Below are positions 7,777 through 18,516 of a stretch of DNA of 38,408 bases, one piece after another. This DNA comes from an uncultured Nitrospira sp. (GTDB lineage Bacteria > Nitrospirota > Nitrospiria > Nitrospirales > Nitrospiraceae). The stretch covers positions 1 through 38,408 of the forward strand of contig CABVRX010000011.1 of NCBI GenBank assembly GCA_902500825.1. The letters run 5' to 3'. The translations under genes and the position numbers were made by a program. The notes beneath the pieces are model-generated. The model did not search any database and was not told the origin of the DNA. It saw only the letters and a list, made by a program, of their open reading frames with translations. Each line of letters opens with the position of its first letter. Within the stretch, counting starts at the first letter, position 1.

Positions 7777-9540
7777 CTATTCGACGATATCCAGCTTAAT
7801 ACGCAACTCCTTGAGTTGATCGGGACTCACCGCAGACGGCGCGTCGGTCAGCGGACATTGCGCCTTCTGAGTCTTGGGGAAGGCGATGACGTCGCGAATC
7901 GAATCGGCGTTGCCCAGCAGCATGACCAACCGATCCAACCCAAACGCAATTCCCCCATGTGGCGGCGCCCCGTACTCCAGCGCATCGAGCAAGAAGCCAA
8001 ACTTAGTCGAGGCTTCGTCCTTGCCGATCCCGAGGAGATCGAACACTTTGCTTTGCACATCACGGCGGTGAATACGAATACTTCCTCCACCGATCTCGCT
8101 CCCATTCAACACCATGTCGTAGGCTTTCGCCCGCATTTTCAACGGATCGGCCTCGAACAGCGGCAGATCCTCATCAAGCGGGGCGGTAAATGGATGGTGC
8201 ATGGCCACATACCGTTTCTGTTCGTGATCGTAGTCCAACATGGGAAAATCGATCACCCACAACGGCTTCCACGCGGAGGAGTCGATTAACTTCAACTCTT
8301 CTCCCAACAGCAGCCTAATCCGCCCCATCACATCGTGGACGACCGACGGTTTATCGGCACCGAATAAGACCAGATCGCCAGGCTTCGCCTCAGGCAGCGC
8401 AGCCGCAAATGCTTCGGCCTTCAAGAATTTTGCAATGACCGACTCAAGCTGCCCTTCCGCTGTGATTTTGAGCCACGCCAGACCCTTTGCACCGAAGCTC
8501 TTCGCCGTTTCTCCCAATGCATCGATGCGTGTTCGTGAAAGCGATGCGCCACCTTTCACGATCAGCGATTTGACGATACCGCCTTTGGTCGCCGCATCCT
8601 TGAAGACTTTAAACTCGCTCGCCGCGCCAAATGCCGTCATATCGTAGAGCGGCATATCGAACCGGAGATCAGGCTTATCCGACCCATATCGGCCCATTGC
8701 CTCCGCGTAGGTCATCCGTGGAAAGGGCGTGGGCAGATGAATACCCCCGACTGCACTAAAAATGGTTACGATCATGCGCTCCATGAGGTGCATGACCTGC
8801 TCGCGATCAACGAACGACATTTCGAGGTCGATTTGGGTGAATTCGGGTTGCCGATCGTTGCGGAGGTCTTCATCACGGAAGCAGCGCGCAATCTGATAAT
8901 ACCGATCGACTCCACCGACCATCAGGACTTGCTTGAACAATTGCGGCGACTGCGGCAAGGCAAAGAACTGCCCGGCATTGACACGGCTCGGCACCAAATA
9001 GTCCCGAGCGCCCTCCGGTGTGCTCTTAGTCAGAATCGGCGTCTCGACTTCCAAAAATCCTTCAGCATTCACAAATTCTCTGGTGGCCTGCGTGATCCCA
9101 TGACGTAAACTCAAATGCCGCTGCATCCTGGGTCGACGCAAATCCAAAAAGCGGTACTTCAACCGAATTGCTTCAGTTACCTCCGCATCGTCTTCGATCA
9201 CGAACGGTGGCGTTTTGGCCTCATTCAGAATGTCCACCTCGTCGACGAAGACCTCAATCTCTCCGGTGGCGAGATTCGGATTCTTCGATTCATCCGGCCG
9301 CACCATGACATGGCCGGTGACCGATACGACACACTCGCTGCGGAGCGAATGGGCGATCTGGTGAACCTTGGGATTTCGTTCTGCGTTGAATACGACCTGT
9401 GTGATGCCCGTTCGATCACGAAGATCGATGAAAATGACCATGCCATGATCGCGCCGTCGCTGGACCCAGCCGTTCAGCACAACGGTCTGCCCTACCTGTT
9501 GCTTCTTCAACTCGCCGCAGCGATGTGTGCGGATTTTCAT
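7777..9540 (-). CDS. aspS: Aspartate-tRNA ligase
   Basis: 587 aa, bacterial-type class II aspartyl-tRNA synthetase. The N-terminal anticodon-binding OB fold (residues about 1-105) is followed by the catalytic core with motif 2 [20 protein letters not shown], the QSPQLFKQ segment, the bacterial GAD insertion (about 290-420) and motif 3 [14 protein letters not shown]. Whether it also charges tRNA-Asn cannot be told from the sequence. Its ATG overlaps the stop of rluB (ATGA, 9537-9540), showing translational coupling, and aroC follows 15 nt downstream. Confidence 0.97.
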   Translation of the reverse strand: MKIRTHRCGELKKQQVGQTVVLNGWVQRRRDHGMVIFIDLRDRTGITQVVFNAERNPKVHQIAHSLRSECVVSVTGHVMVRPDESKNPNLATGEIEVFVDEVDILNEAKTPPFVIEDDAEVTEAIRLKYRFLDLRRPRMQRHLSLRHGITQATREFVNAEGFLEVETPILTKSTPEGARDYLVPSRVNAGQFFALPQSPQLFKQVLMVGGVDRYYQIARCFRDEDLRNDRQPEFTQIDLEMSFVDREQVMHLMERMIVTIFSAVGGIHLPTPFPRMTYAEAMGRYGSDKPDLRFDMPLYDMTAFGAASEFKVFKDAATKGGIVKSLIVKGGASLSRTRIDALGETAKSFGAKGLAWLKITAEGQLESVIAKFLKAEAFAAALPEAKPGDLVLFGADKPSVVHDVMGRIRLLLGEELKLIDSSAWKPLWVIDFPMLDYDHEQKRYVAMHHPFTAPLDEDLPLFEADPLKMRAKAYDMVLNGSEIGGGSIRIHRRDVQSKVFDLLGIGKDEASTKFGFLLDALEYGAPPHGGIAFGLDRLVMLLGNADSIRDVIAFPKTQKAQCPLTDAPSAVSPDQLKELRIKLDIVE

Positions 9541-10382
9541 GCCGTTCTCGCTTTCTTTCCAACATACTTCTTGGTCTTGAGCGGTCTCGCCCAGCCCTCG
9601 CGCCTGACCAGCCGCTTGGGACCAGCCATGGGCTCTGCTCCCTTTTCGACCGAGGTCACGCGTTGCTCAACCAATTCGCGCAAGGCATTGGCTTCTCGAT
9701 CGGTGAGGAACCGAAACTCACCGGGCTCCAGATTGCCAAGCGCCAGTGGCCCCATCCTAACCCGCATCAGCTTGATCACCATATGCCCCACGGATTCCAA
9801 CATGCGTTTCACTTGATGCTTGCGGCCTTCCCGAATCGTGATCTCCAGCCAGGAGTTCGCCTCAGCTCTCTTTATCTTCTTGACCACCGCCGGGCCCGTC
9901 ATGCCATCCTCTAGTTTGACTCCGCGCTGGAGTTGGCTGATCTCGGCATCTGTCAGCACACCTTTGACCTTAATCAGATAGGTCTTGGGCACATGATAGC
10001 GCGGATGCAGGAGGGCCTGCGCGAGCTCGCCGTTATTCGTCAGCAACATCAACCCTTCGCTGTCGAAATCCAACCGACCGACTGGGAACACGCGAACGTA
10101 TACACCACGCAAGAAATCCTTCACGGTCGTCCGTCCACCCGGATCCTCCAGCGTGGACATCACGTTCTTGGGTTTGTTCAACATCAGGTACACAAAGGGC
10201 TGCGCGGAGGTCAGGTGTTTCCCGTCGACCTTCACATGATCACGGGCGGGATCGACCTTCGTTCCGAGTTCCGTGACGATCTTGCCGTTCACCGACACTC
10301 GTCCCGAGGCGATCAGTAGCTCCGCCTTTCGGCGTGACGAAAGCCCCGTACTGGCGATGAGTTTTTGGAGCCTGACTTCCAA
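9537..10382 (-). CDS. rluB: Pseudouridine synthase, RsuA/RluB family
   Basis: 281 aa from a TTG at 10382 preceded by AGAGGGAGAAGAG; this start places the S4 domain at the very N-terminus as usual, whereas the frame open to 10448 adds unrelated residues. The S4 RNA-binding domain ([29 protein letters not shown]) is followed by the synthase core with catalytic Asp in [19 protein letters not shown] and the C-terminal [12 protein letters not shown] motif. It probably modifies 23S rRNA (RluB) rather than 16S, but RsuA/RluE-type specificity is not excluded. The C-terminal tail is Lys/Arg-rich. The stop overlaps aspS as ATGA. Confidence 0.88.
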   Translation of the reverse strand: MEVRLQKLIASTGLSSRRKAELLIASGRVSVNGKIVTELGTKVDPARDHVKVDGKHLTSAQPFVYLMLNKPKNVMSTLEDPGGRTTVKDFLRGVYVRVFPVGRLDFDSEGLMLLTNNGELAQALLHPRYHVPKTYLIKVKGVLTDAEISQLQRGVKLEDGMTGPAVVKKIKRAEANSWLEITIREGRKHQVKRMLESVGHMVIKLMRVRMGPLALGNLEPGEFRFLTDREANALRELVEQRVTSVEKGAEPMAGPKRLVRREGWARPLKTKKYVGKKARTA

Positions 10383-10395
10383 TGCTCTTCTCCCT

Positions 10396-10530
10396 CTACT
10401 CGTTGAGTGGGGCCAGGATGGCTTCAATTGCGCGCATGCACCGAGCACCGCCCGCTTTGATCACAATTCGATCAATCTTGCGTGCGCGGTGCGCGAGCAC
10501 GGAAGCCACATGGCCGCGCTCAATTCTCAC
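10396..10530 (-). CDS. 44-aa ORF overlapping the guaA stop (GTGA)
   Basis: A GTG at 10530 overlaps the TGA stop of guaA by four bases (GTGA), and the frame runs 44 codons to a TAG at 10396-10398, 13 bp before the rluB start. The peptide begins [20 protein letters not shown] and contains [20 protein letters not shown]; it is basic and likely helical. Overlap at one end and close packing at the other fit a genuine gene in the guaA-rluB gap, and it fills nearly all of it. I do not recognise it. A chance frame is possible because it is so short. Confidence 0.45.
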   Translation of the reverse strand: MRIERGHVASVLAHRARKIDRIVIKAGGARCMRAIEAILAPLNE

Positions 10531-12083
10531 TCCCATTCAATGGTGCTCGGCGGTTTCGAGCTGATGTCGTACACCACCCGATTCACCCCTTTCACTTCGT
10601 TGATGATCCTATTTGACATGCGGCCCAGCACATCATTTGGAATCTTCGCCCAATCGGCAGTCATGCCGTCCACGCTGGTGACGGCGCGAATCGCCATGAC
10701 GTTCTCATAAGTCCGTTGATCACCCATCACCCCGACGGTTCGAATCGGCAACAGCACGGCAAAGGCCTGCCAGATCTCACGATACAGACCGGCACTTCTG
10801 ATTTCTTGATCGACGATGGTTTCCGCCGCCCGCAGAATCGCCAACCGTTCCGGCGTCACTGCGCCAAGCACGCGGATCGCCAGGCCAGGTCCCGGGAACG
10901 GTTGCCGCCAGATAATCTCGTCCGGCAATCCCAGCTCTTTCCCCAACACCCGCACTTCGTCCTTGAATAACTCTCTCAGCGGTTCGATAAGCTTGAGCTT
11001 CATGCGAGCCGGCAATCCGCCGACATTATGATGGGTCTTGATCGTAGCCGATGGGCCTTTGAAACTGACGCTTTCGATCACGTCGGGATACAGCGTACCC
11101 TGGACGAGATATTTGACGCCTTTCAGCTTCTTGGATTCAGCCTCAAAATGCTTGATGAACTGCCGTCCGATGATCTTTCGTTTTCGCTCCGGATCCGTCA
11201 CACTTTTCAAGCCTGAAAGAAACTGCTTGGTACCGTTTAGAATTCGTACATTGAGATGCAACTGCGATGCAAAGGTCTTCTGGACTTGATCACGTTCACC
11301 CGCCCGCAAGACGCCATTATCGACGAAGATGCAGGTGAGTTGATCGCCGATCGCCCGGTGTGTCAGCGCCGCCGCCACCGATGAATCCACACCGCCGCTC
11401 AGCGCACAGATGACTCGCTCCTTGCCGACCTGTTCGCGAATTTGCCCCACCGCGGTCTCGACGTAGGACTGCATGGTCCAGGTCGGTTTACAGCCACAGA
11501 TTTCATAAACGAAGTTCTGTAGAATCTTCGTGCCTTCCGGCGTGTGAGCCACTTCGGGATGGAACTGGAGACAATAGACTCGGCGCTTGTGATCGTTTCG
11601 CTTCATCGCCGCGACAGGCGAGTTATTCGTATGCGCGATCGATTGAAAGCCCGGCGGCATCCGCTCGATGCGATCCCCATGGGACATCCACACGGCCGTC
11701 GATCGATCGGTTCCGACTCCTTTGAAGAGGTCTCCGGCATCGTCGATGATCAGATCGGCTCTGCCATACTCGCGATGGGTCGACTTCGCGACTGCTCCTC
11801 CGGAAAGATGAGTCACTAACTGCATGCCGTAGCAAATGCCGAGGATGGGAATATTCTGGTCGAATAGTTCCTTCGCGACAACCGGAGCCTTCTTCTCGTA
11901 GACACTGGATGGACCGCCGGAAAGGACAATGCCTTGTGGCCGATAGGCGAGAATCGTCGCCAACGGGACCGTGCAGGGAAGAATTTGCGAATAGACCTGC
12001 GCTTCGCGAATGCGGCGGGCGATCAGTTGCGTGTACTGCGACCCGAAATCGAGAACCAGAATTCTATCGTGCCAGAGTTCCAT
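10527..12083 (-). CDS. guaA: GMP synthase (glutamine-hydrolysing)
   Basis: 518 aa. Converts XMP, glutamine and ATP to GMP. The N-terminal class I amidotransferase domain (residues about 8-195) shows the nucleophile Cys in GICYGMQL and the His/Glu pair in [10 protein letters not shown]. The ATP-pyrophosphatase domain has the PP-loop [14 protein letters not shown], and the C-terminal dimerisation domain ends [17 protein letters not shown] as in most bacteria. Length is normal. It follows guaB after a 126-bp gap and its stop overlaps a small ORF. Confidence 0.98.
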   Translation of the reverse strand: MELWHDRILVLDFGSQYTQLIARRIREAQVYSQILPCTVPLATILAYRPQGIVLSGGPSSVYEKKAPVVAKELFDQNIPILGICYGMQLVTHLSGGAVAKSTHREYGRADLIIDDAGDLFKGVGTDRSTAVWMSHGDRIERMPPGFQSIAHTNNSPVAAMKRNDHKRRVYCLQFHPEVAHTPEGTKILQNFVYEICGCKPTWTMQSYVETAVGQIREQVGKERVICALSGGVDSSVAAALTHRAIGDQLTCIFVDNGVLRAGERDQVQKTFASQLHLNVRILNGTKQFLSGLKSVTDPERKRKIIGRQFIKHFEAESKKLKGVKYLVQGTLYPDVIESVSFKGPSATIKTHHNVGGLPARMKLKLIEPLRELFKDEVRVLGKELGLPDEIIWRQPFPGPGLAIRVLGAVTPERLAILRAAETIVDQEIRSAGLYREIWQAFAVLLPIRTVGVMGDQRTYENVMAIRAVTSVDGMTADWAKIPNDVLGRMSNRIINEVKGVNRVVYDISSKPPSTIEWE

Positions 12084-12209
12084 GAATGAGAAGCTTATGG
12101 CTGATGACTGATAGCACAGAAAGAACAGCCCGGAAAGAAATCGGTAGACGGATGGAATCGTCCAGCGTTTTTGCTATCTGCTATACGCCATACGCAATTC
12201 GCCCTTACC
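12084..12209. other. guaB-guaA intergenic region with degenerate short repeats
   Basis: No gene is seen. The region contains related words such as GCTTATGGCTGATGACTGATAGC near 12094-12116 and GCTATCTGCTATACGCCATACGC near 12173-12195, the kind of degenerate CTGATAGC-rich filler that I associate with Nitrospira intergenic DNA. No clear terminator or promoter was found. Confidence 0.3.
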
Positions 12210-13676
12210 TTATTCCCAATCCATCCGATAGTTCGGCGCCTCTTTGGTAATGATCACGTCATGCACATGGCTCTCACGGAGGCCGGCCACGGACTGTCTG
12301 ATGAAGGTGGCATTCCGTTGCAAGTCGGCAATCGTTTTACAGCCACAGTATCCCATCCCCGATCTCACACCGCCGACCAACTGATACACCACGGCAGCCA
12401 ACGGACCTTTATACGGAACACGGCCTTCAATCCCTTCGGGCACCAGCTTCTGAGCGGGACGTCCTCCTTGCCCGTACCGATCGCCTCCTCCTCGCTCCAT
12501 CGCGCTGATCGAACCCATGCCGCGATAGACCTTGTAGGTCCTGGCTTGATACAGCACCGTTTCACCGGGAGACTCTTCCGTTCCGGCAAAAAGACCGCCG
12601 AGCATCACAGAAGACGCCCCGGCGGCCAACGCCTTCGTGATATCACCGGAAAACTTGATGCCTCCATCAGCAATCACCGGCACGCCACTCCCATTTAGAA
12701 CTTTCGCGCAATCCGCAATGGCGGTCAGTTGCGGCATCCCGGCGCCCGACACGATCCGTGTCGTGCAGATCGATCCTGGTCCGACCCCGACCTTGACCGC
12801 ATCGACTCCGACCTTGAGGAGATCTTTGGCCGCCTCTGCAGTTCCAATGTTTCCGGCAACCAGTTCGAGATCCGGATACAGCTTCTTGATCATCTTCGCG
12901 GTATCCAGCACGGCTCGTGAATGACCGTGCGCCGTATCGATCACCACGAGGTCCACGCCGGATTTCTTGAGAAGGGTCACGCGCTCTTCCGTATCCTGTC
13001 CGACTCCGACTGCCGCCCCGATCCGTAAACGCCCATGACCGTCCTTACACGCGTTGGGATATTTGATCCGTTTCTCGATGTCCTTGATAGTAATGAGCCC
13101 CTTGAGTTCAAATTGCTTGTTCACCACCGGTAATTTTTCGATCCGGTGCTCATGAAGAATTTCTTTGGCCTTCTCCAGGCTGGTGCCCTCCGGCGCCGTG
13201 ATCAAGCGATCTCGCTTCATCACCTGCGACACTTTAAGATCCATCCTGCTTTCGAACCTCAGATCGCGGTTGGTGAGAATCCCCACCAGCTTGCGTCCCT
13301 TGGTAACGGGGATGCCGGAGATTCGATATTTCGCCATCAGCTGGTGCGCGTCACGAATCGTTTCGTCCGGAGAAATGGTGACAGGATCGAGGATCATCCC
13401 GCTTTCGGACTTTTTGACTTTATCCACCTCCATCGCCTGATCCGCCGGAGACAGCACGCGATGGATGATCCCGATCCCCCCTTCGCGCGCCATCGCGATC
13501 GCCAGCCGAGATTCCGTGACAGTATCCATGGCCGCGCTGACGAGGGGGATATTGATCCGGATATTGCGCGAGACGAAGGTGCCGGTATCGACTTCATTGG
13601 GCACAATCTGCGACTTAGCCGGCACGAGGACCACGTCGTCGTACGTCAGTCCTAATCGCGGTTCTTTGTCAAGCAT
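12210..13676 (-). CDS. guaB: Inosine-5'-monophosphate dehydrogenase
   Basis: 488 aa from the ATG at 13676, which has GAGGAAG 2 nt upstream and begins [22 protein letters not shown] as the family does; the frame open further right belongs to the overlapping neighbour. It oxidises IMP to XMP with NAD, the committed step to guanine nucleotides. The TIM-barrel core is interrupted by two CBS domains (about 95-205). The catalytic loop Cys is in [17 protein letters not shown], and the flap [17 protein letters not shown] is present. It starts 10 nt after the NHL-protein gene stop and is upstream of guaA, so guanine nucleotide genes are grouped. Confidence 0.97.
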   Translation of the reverse strand: MLDKEPRLGLTYDDVVLVPAKSQIVPNEVDTGTFVSRNIRINIPLVSAAMDTVTESRLAIAMAREGGIGIIHRVLSPADQAMEVDKVKKSESGMILDPVTISPDETIRDAHQLMAKYRISGIPVTKGRKLVGILTNRDLRFESRMDLKVSQVMKRDRLITAPEGTSLEKAKEILHEHRIEKLPVVNKQFELKGLITIKDIEKRIKYPNACKDGHGRLRIGAAVGVGQDTEERVTLLKKSGVDLVVIDTAHGHSRAVLDTAKMIKKLYPDLELVAGNIGTAEAAKDLLKVGVDAVKVGVGPGSICTTRIVSGAGMPQLTAIADCAKVLNGSGVPVIADGGIKFSGDITKALAAGASSVMLGGLFAGTEESPGETVLYQARTYKVYRGMGSISAMERGGGDRYGQGGRPAQKLVPEGIEGRVPYKGPLAAVVYQLVGGVRSGMGYCGCKTIADLQRNATFIRQSVAGLRESHVHDVIITKEAPNYRMDWE

Positions 13677-13686
13677 CGCTTCCTCT

Positions 13687-16653
13687 TCACACGTTCTGCG
13701 TTCGTTGCGCTTGCTCCAATTCGGCCAGCTCCTCCGCCTCGCCCTGCAACCGCTCGCTGCCCTCATCCGCCGGCATGAATTGCTGCACCCGCGTGTTGCC
13801 GCTGTCGACGACAAAGACGCTCCCCTTCGCATCGACGGCGAGCCCGTACGGAAAATTGAATTGCCCGGCCCCGTTCCCGAATCCGCCCCACTGGGTGATG
13901 AAATTGCCTTCGCGGTCGAACTTTTCGATCCGATGATTTCCCGTATCCGTCACATAGACATCCCCGGCTCCGTCGACCGTGATGCCCCAGGGCGAACGCA
14001 ATTGCCCTGCCTCCTGTGCCAATGAACTGCTGGCATGCCCGGCCGTCGGACTGCCTCCCCACTTCGTCAACAGTTGCGGCAAGACATTGGTACTGGTGTC
14101 GAATTTCTGAATGCGGTGATTCCCCATATCGACGACATACACCGCCCCATCCTCCGGATCAACCGCCACTCCGCGTGGAAAATAAAACTGTCCGTCTCCG
14201 TTGCCGAAGCTCCCCCAAGCCATGATGAACTCACCGGACATGTCGAATTTCTGCACGCGGAAATTGGCGCTGTCGACGACATAGAGGTAGCCGCGCACGC
14301 GGTCGGCTGCAATGCCCCAGGGCGCATTAAACTGTCCTTCACCGTTTCCGCGCGAGCCGAACTTCATGAGGTAGCCGCCGAGCTTCCCATCGAACTTCTG
14401 AACTCTGTGGTTGTTGGTATCCACCACCCAGACATCGCCCTTGCCGTCACAGGCAATGCCGGTGGGGTTGTGAAAATTTGAATTAGCCGAGCCGAAACTT
14501 CCCCACAGAATGATGAAGTTCCCGGCATTGTCGAACTTCTGCACACGATTGTTGCCGTTGTCGACGACAAACAACGATCCTTGCTGATCGGCGCACAGTC
14601 CGTACATCGGCGCCATAAACTCTCCGCCGTGCAACAGCGATGCGCCTCGTCCTGGCTTTCCCCATTTCGACACGCACACATAGCCGGATGTATTGACCAA
14701 AATTGTGGTGCTGGCCGGCGTGGAGACGTTGTTACCGATATCTTTGAACCACACATAAATGGTTTTTGGTCCGTCTCCATGCGAGAGAATGAACGGGATC
14801 GTGGCACCGAACTTGATCGCCGGCGTCGCATCCACCCACCCCGGCGTTCCGGCCACGGGGGTCAACGGACTTTCAGAAATGAAATAGGCCCCGACCCCCG
14901 AATCCAAATCGGTCGCCGAAATCGTCACCACGACATCAGGCGAGTTGGTCATAAAGGCCCCATGATTAATCACCGCGTAGGGATTCTGCGGCGCCGTGAT
15001 ATCGATGAGAACAGGCGTCGCCGTCACTTCTTCCGACGGTCCGCTTTCCGTCCCGTCTTCGAACAACGCAGTCACGGCATAAAAATACGGGGTGTCGTTG
15101 GTGAGACCTTCATGCGTGTAGGGGTTCGTCACGCCTTCGATCTTCGTCGCCCCCTCGAGCGTGACATGAGATGAGGTGCTGAAATAGAGATTGTAGGCCT
15201 GCGCGCTGGACACTTCCATCCAGCTCAGGAACACTTCTGTGTCGCCGGCTTTGACGGCAAGGCTGCGTGGTGGCTGCACAGCACCTGGTTCCACCGTTTC
15301 CGTCGGCTGGTCCTTTCCGCGATTCATCTCTTCTTCGGTCGGCACATATTTCACGACGCGGTTGTTGCCGCTGTCGACGACGTACACACTCCCTTCCGTA
15401 TCCACCGCGATGCCGTAGGGGAAGTTGACTTGCCCCTCCGTTTTCCCGCGGTTCCCGAATGAGCACAGGAATGTCCCGTTGCCGTCGAACTTCTGAATCC
15501 GGTGGTTGCCGCTGTCAACGACATAGACGTTGCCTAACGCATCACAGGCGATGCCCCACGGCGACTTGAACTGTCCTGGTCCATGGCCTTCCCGTCCCCA
15601 CTTCGTCAAGAAACTTCCACGGGTATCGAACTTTTGGATGCGGTTGTTGCTCTCGTCGGCCACATAAATATTGCCGATGAAATCAACCGCGACTCCGCGC
15701 GGGAAAAAGAAGGCGCCGTCGAAACTGCCGTCACGACCCCACTTCAGCAGCGGCTGGCCGTCGGCTTGAAATTTCTGAATGCGCGAGTTGCTGGTGTCTG
15801 AGACATACACATTGCAGTCATGATCGGTCGTAATGCCCCAGGGCACATCGAAACGCCCCATATCGGCCCCACGCCAGGCGAACCCGAACTTGCCCCAGGC
15901 TTTCTGCGCGTTGCCTTCGAGATCAAACTTCTGTACCCGGTTATTGCCGCTATCAGCCACATAAACGGTATCGTCCGGCCCGATCGTCAACCCGCGGGGA
16001 TAGTAAAACTGGCCTTCCTGCGGACTGGGTTCACCGCCCCATCGAGCCAAGAACTGTCCGGCCTTATCGAATTTTTGGATCGAATGGTTATCGGTATCAG
16101 CCACATAAATGTTGCCGTCCTTGTCGAGCGCGATCCCCGTGGGCGAGTTCAACTCCCCGTCGCCTACCCCCTCATGACCGATGACCATGGAGAGGAGATA
16201 GGGCGATGGAATGGCCATCACTTCTTGCGATTCCGGACTTTCGCCCTTTGGAGTAACGACAGTCACGACATAGTGATAACAGGTGCCGTTGGCAAGGTCG
16301 TCATGGACGTACGGACTGGAAGCACCTTCCATGCAAATCGCCTTGTCTTTCTTCACACCGATCGCGCTCTTGAAATCTTCAGGGCCGGCGATGGGACGGG
16401 TCAGCTCTGAGAACTTGATCTGCACGCCCTTACTCGTCTGAAAATAGAGGTTGTAGTACATGGCATCCGGTACCGGGTCCCAGGTAATGGTAATGCGCCC
16501 ATTCCCTGGTTTTGCTTGAATGCTCTGCGGAGGCGACGGCAGCTCTTCTTCCTCTGCCACTGAATCTCCGCCACCCCATTCTCCCTGGAGCCCTTCGATA
16601 CAGAGGAGGAACGGATTACATGTAACTGTGTTGTCAAAAAGCCATGCTTTCAT
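13687..16653 (-). CDS. Large NHL-repeat protein: two six-bladed propellers with FN3/Ig-like domains
   Basis: 988 aa from an ATG at 16653 (TGAGG about 10 nt upstream; a GTG lies one codon earlier). Order: short N-terminus; FN3-like domain (about 40-150); six NHL repeats (about 160-450); FN3-like domain (about 470-555); an Ig-like segment (about 560-655); six more NHL repeats (about 665-960); a charged helical tail. Repeats follow the pattern G.f..[23 protein letters not shown]. The last three blades of both propellers carry FPRG, SPWG and FPYG in the same order, so one propeller copied as a unit. NHL propellers usually bind proteins or other ligands; no catalytic motif is seen. No classical signal peptide is visible despite extracellular-type domains. 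It is the first gene of the guaB cluster. Confidence 0.88.
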   Translation of the reverse strand: MKAWLFDNTVTCNPFLLCIEGLQGEWGGGDSVAEEEELPSPPQSIQAKPGNGRITITWDPVPDAMYYNLYFQTSKGVQIKFSELTRPIAGPEDFKSAIGVKKDKAICMEGASSPYVHDDLANGTCYHYVVTVVTPKGESPESQEVMAIPSPYLLSMVIGHEGVGDGELNSPTGIALDKDGNIYVADTDNHSIQKFDKAGQFLARWGGEPSPQEGQFYYPRGLTIGPDDTVYVADSGNNRVQKFDLEGNAQKAWGKFGFAWRGADMGRFDVPWGITTDHDCNVYVSDTSNSRIQKFQADGQPLLKWGRDGSFDGAFFFPRGVAVDFIGNIYVADESNNRIQKFDTRGSFLTKWGREGHGPGQFKSPWGIACDALGNVYVVDSGNHRIQKFDGNGTFLCSFGNRGKTEGQVNFPYGIAVDTEGSVYVVDSGNNRVVKYVPTEEEMNRGKDQPTETVEPGAVQPPRSLAVKAGDTEVFLSWMEVSSAQAYNLYFSTSSHVTLEGATKIEGVTNPYTHEGLTNDTPYFYAVTALFEDGTESGPSEEVTATPVLIDITAPQNPYAVINHGAFMTNSPDVVVTISATDLDSGVGAYFISESPLTPVAGTPGWVDATPAIKFGATIPFILSHGDGPKTIYVWFKDIGNNVSTPASTTILVNTSGYVCVSKWGKPGRGASLLHGGEFMAPMYGLCADQQGSLFVVDNGNNRVQKFDNAGNFIILWGSFGSANSNFHNPTGIACDGKGDVWVVDTNNHRVQKFDGKLGGYLMKFGSRGNGEGQFNAPWGIAADRVRGYLYVVDSANFRVQKFDMSGEFIMAWGSFGNGDGQFYFPRGVAVDPEDGAVYVVDMGNHRIQKFDTSTNVLPQLLTKWGGSPTAGHASSSLAQEAGQLRSPWGITVDGAGDVYVTDTGNHRIEKFDREGNFITQWGGFGNGAGQFNFPYGLAVDAKGSVFVVDSGNTRVQQFMPADEGSERLQGEAEELAELEQAQRTQNV

Positions 16654-16896
16654 CACGGTGTTGCCTCAGTTTGCTTTGTGGGACAATTCAGAAACAGTGG
16701 AACTTTCAATCGCTTAGACTTGGATTGGTCACTCTAGCAAAGCAACGGAAATAGAGTCAAGACAACGGTCTCCGTGCATGAAAAATGATACCGTGCGGAA
16801 ACCCTCTATGGTATCCATAGCTGAATCGATTACAATGCGTCGGTTACCAATGGAAAACCCGTGATCAGATTTTAGACGATTCAAAGGTGAAGAATT

Positions 16897-17070
16897 ATGA
16901 GAATGTTTCAGGTCAGACAAACTGTCACGTATGAACTGACGACGGCCGCAGGAACAGAACAGGAAGCCATTTTAAAAGCCAAAGGCATTCCATTAGTTCA
17001 ATGGACCGCCGAGGCCGATGAAATCACGGCGGAGATGGTCGATGAGACCGACGAAATCGACGAATACTGA
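16897..17070 (+). CDS. 57-aa acidic protein of unknown function
   Basis: The ATG at 16897 has AAGGTGA about 7 nt upstream and the frame ends in TGA at 17068-17070; a second ATG is two codons later. The peptide begins MRMFQVRQTVTYELTTAAGT and ends in an acidic tail (EMVDETDEIDEY). No cysteine, signal peptide or membrane helix. The good ribosome binding site and sensible composition support a real gene. It precedes the cytochrome gene by 81 bp on the same strand; cotranscription is possible. Family not recognised. Confidence 0.6.
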   Translation: MRMFQVRQTVTYELTTAAGTEQEAILKAKGIPLVQWTAEADEITAEMVDETDEIDEY

Positions 17071-17151
17071 ACGACCTATTCTATTTCTTTGCTCCGTTTC
17101 CCTAGGACACTGACGGCGCTTAGCCGGCGCTCGTCATCAGGAGAAAAAACC

Positions 17152-17661
17152 ATGCGCGTGATTCAAACAATCCAAGCATCAACATTGTGTTTGATCTTCA
17201 TCACTGTGGCGGCTACTGCAGCCGCTGCCGGAGACAAGGGACGCTCGACGAGTCAACCTACGCCGTTGGACAAAAAGACTGAAGATCGAGCACGATATGT
17301 CATCAAGATCGCCGGGTGCAACGATTGCCACACGACCGGCTATGCGGAAGCTGCAGGGAAAATTCCCGAACAAGACTGGCTCAAAGGAGATGCGATGGGC
17401 TGGCGCGGTCCGTGGGGCACAACCTACGCGAGTAACTTGCGGCTCTATGTGCAGAAGCTCTCGGAAGCCCAATGGATCAAGGTCTCACGTTCGGTTGAAT
17501 TGAGACCGCCGATGCCGTGGTTTGTCCTGCGCGAAATGACCGAGCAGGACCTGCGCGCTATTTATCGCTTTATCAGAAATTTGGGACCAGCCGGCGAACC
17601 GGTACCCGCCTATGTTCCGCCGGATCAAGAACCGCCGAAGCCTTATATCCAGTTCCCCTAG
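17152..17661 (+). CDS. Periplasmic monohaem c-type cytochrome
   Basis: 169 aa from an ATG at 17152 with AGGAGAAAAAACC directly before it; the longer frame to 17089 would add residues before the signal peptide. Residues 1-27 form a Sec signal peptide ending in an alanine-rich cleavage region. One haem-binding motif C56-N-D-C59-H60 is present. Met residues in PPMPWFVLREM are candidates for the distal ligand. The C-terminus is proline-rich (PPDQEPPKPYIQFP). A role in periplasmic electron transfer is likely; partners are not evident in the neighbourhood. A hairpin follows the gene (17681-17709). Confidence 0.88.
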   Translation: MRVIQTIQASTLCLIFITVAATAAAAGDKGRSTSQPTPLDKKTEDRARYVIKIAGCNDCHTTGYAEAAGKIPEQDWLKGDAMGWRGPWGTTYASNLRLYVQKLSEAQWIKVSRSVELRPPMPWFVLREMTEQDLRAIYRFIRNLGPAGEPVPAYVPPDQEPPKPYIQFP

Positions 17662-17680
17662 CCGAAAGAAACTTCAGAAT

Positions 17681-17709
17681 GGGCATGCGAAAGTGTTCGC
17701 GCCTTGCCC
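17681..17709 (+). terminator. Two-tier hairpin after the cytochrome gene
   Basis: GGGCA (17681-17685) pairs with TGCCC (17705-17709) and inside it GCGAA (17687-17691) pairs with TTCGC (17696-17700) around an AGTG loop. It begins 19 nt after the cytochrome stop. Only a weak TATTA follows, so termination may be partial or the hairpin may protect the message. Confidence 0.5.
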
Positions 17710-17808
17710 TATTACCCTGACCAACCCTCAGCGTTGGGATCTGATTCGGATCCTGATTAGAACTTGCCAGCACCACATATAGCTTAGTATATGCCAGGTC
17801 GACTTCTT

Positions 17809-18516
17809 CTACGGTCGAAGCGCAAACTGCTTTTTGAATTGGTGAAGACAGGAGTCACCGGCACTGCCTAATTGCGATTTCAAAATCGCACCAGAATTGG
17901 CAACAACCTGCAGAATGGTAGGTGCCGCGTCTTCAATCTTTCCTTCTGACTGACAGAAACTTTGCCATTCAATTGTCCCTTCAGGAAAGCGAAGAAGCCT
18001 GGCTCTCCCAGTATAATAGATCCGATACGTGTTTGGGCTAAGCGGGCCAGCCGAGTTAAGCGACCAGGAAGTCGTCTTGAAATCGAAAATCAGGCCTTTT
18101 TGAAATTGCTTTTTTAGTACATCCAGATTGTCATTGATCAATGCTTCATCCAAAAGTTTTATATTTTGAAGCGACTGCCGACGTGACAAGTTTTCCAGAA
18201 ATGAACTTTTAATCTTAAACATCGGATCTTCGAGTTGATAATCGGTTACCACCTGACGTCCAGACTCTATCGCCTCGCGTGCTTGAATAGCGCCTGCAAC
18301 CGCTCCTCCCACTGCACCAAACATCATGGCAGCTCCACCTGCGTTCACCACTTCTGGCGTACTCGCACTAAATTGTGCTGGCACATAGTGCACTGCAAAA
18401 ATCTGCTCTTCATTCTGTAGGTTTCCATACGTTGCTGAGGTTATTCTTATTTCATTCGACGAGCAGGCCACTAGCAGAATCACAACTGCCGAGGAATAGA
18501 CAAGCAAACGGATCAT
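17809..18516 (-). CDS. Predicted lipoprotein with glycine-zipper segment
   Basis: 235 aa from an ATG at 18516 with AGGAGG about 7 nt upstream. A lipoprotein signal peptide ends in LLVAC with Cys18 as the lipidation site. Residues about 58-82 (GGAAMMFGAVGGAVAGAIQA) form a glycine-zipper-like hydrophobic segment that could insert into or span a membrane. The remainder is a mixed alpha/beta region without a motif I recognise. It appears to be a single-gene unit. Likely envelope-located; function unknown. Confidence 0.8.
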   Translation of the reverse strand: MIRLLVYSSAVVILLVACSSNEIRITSATYGNLQNEEQIFAVHYVPAQFSASTPEVVNAGGAAMMFGAVGGAVAGAIQAREAIESGRQVVTDYQLEDPMFKIKSSFLENLSRRQSLQNIKLLDEALINDNLDVLKKQFQKGLIFDFKTTSWSLNSAGPLSPNTYRIYYTGRARLLRFPEGTIEWQSFCQSEGKIEDAAPTILQVVANSGAILKSQLGSAGDSCLHQFKKQFALRP

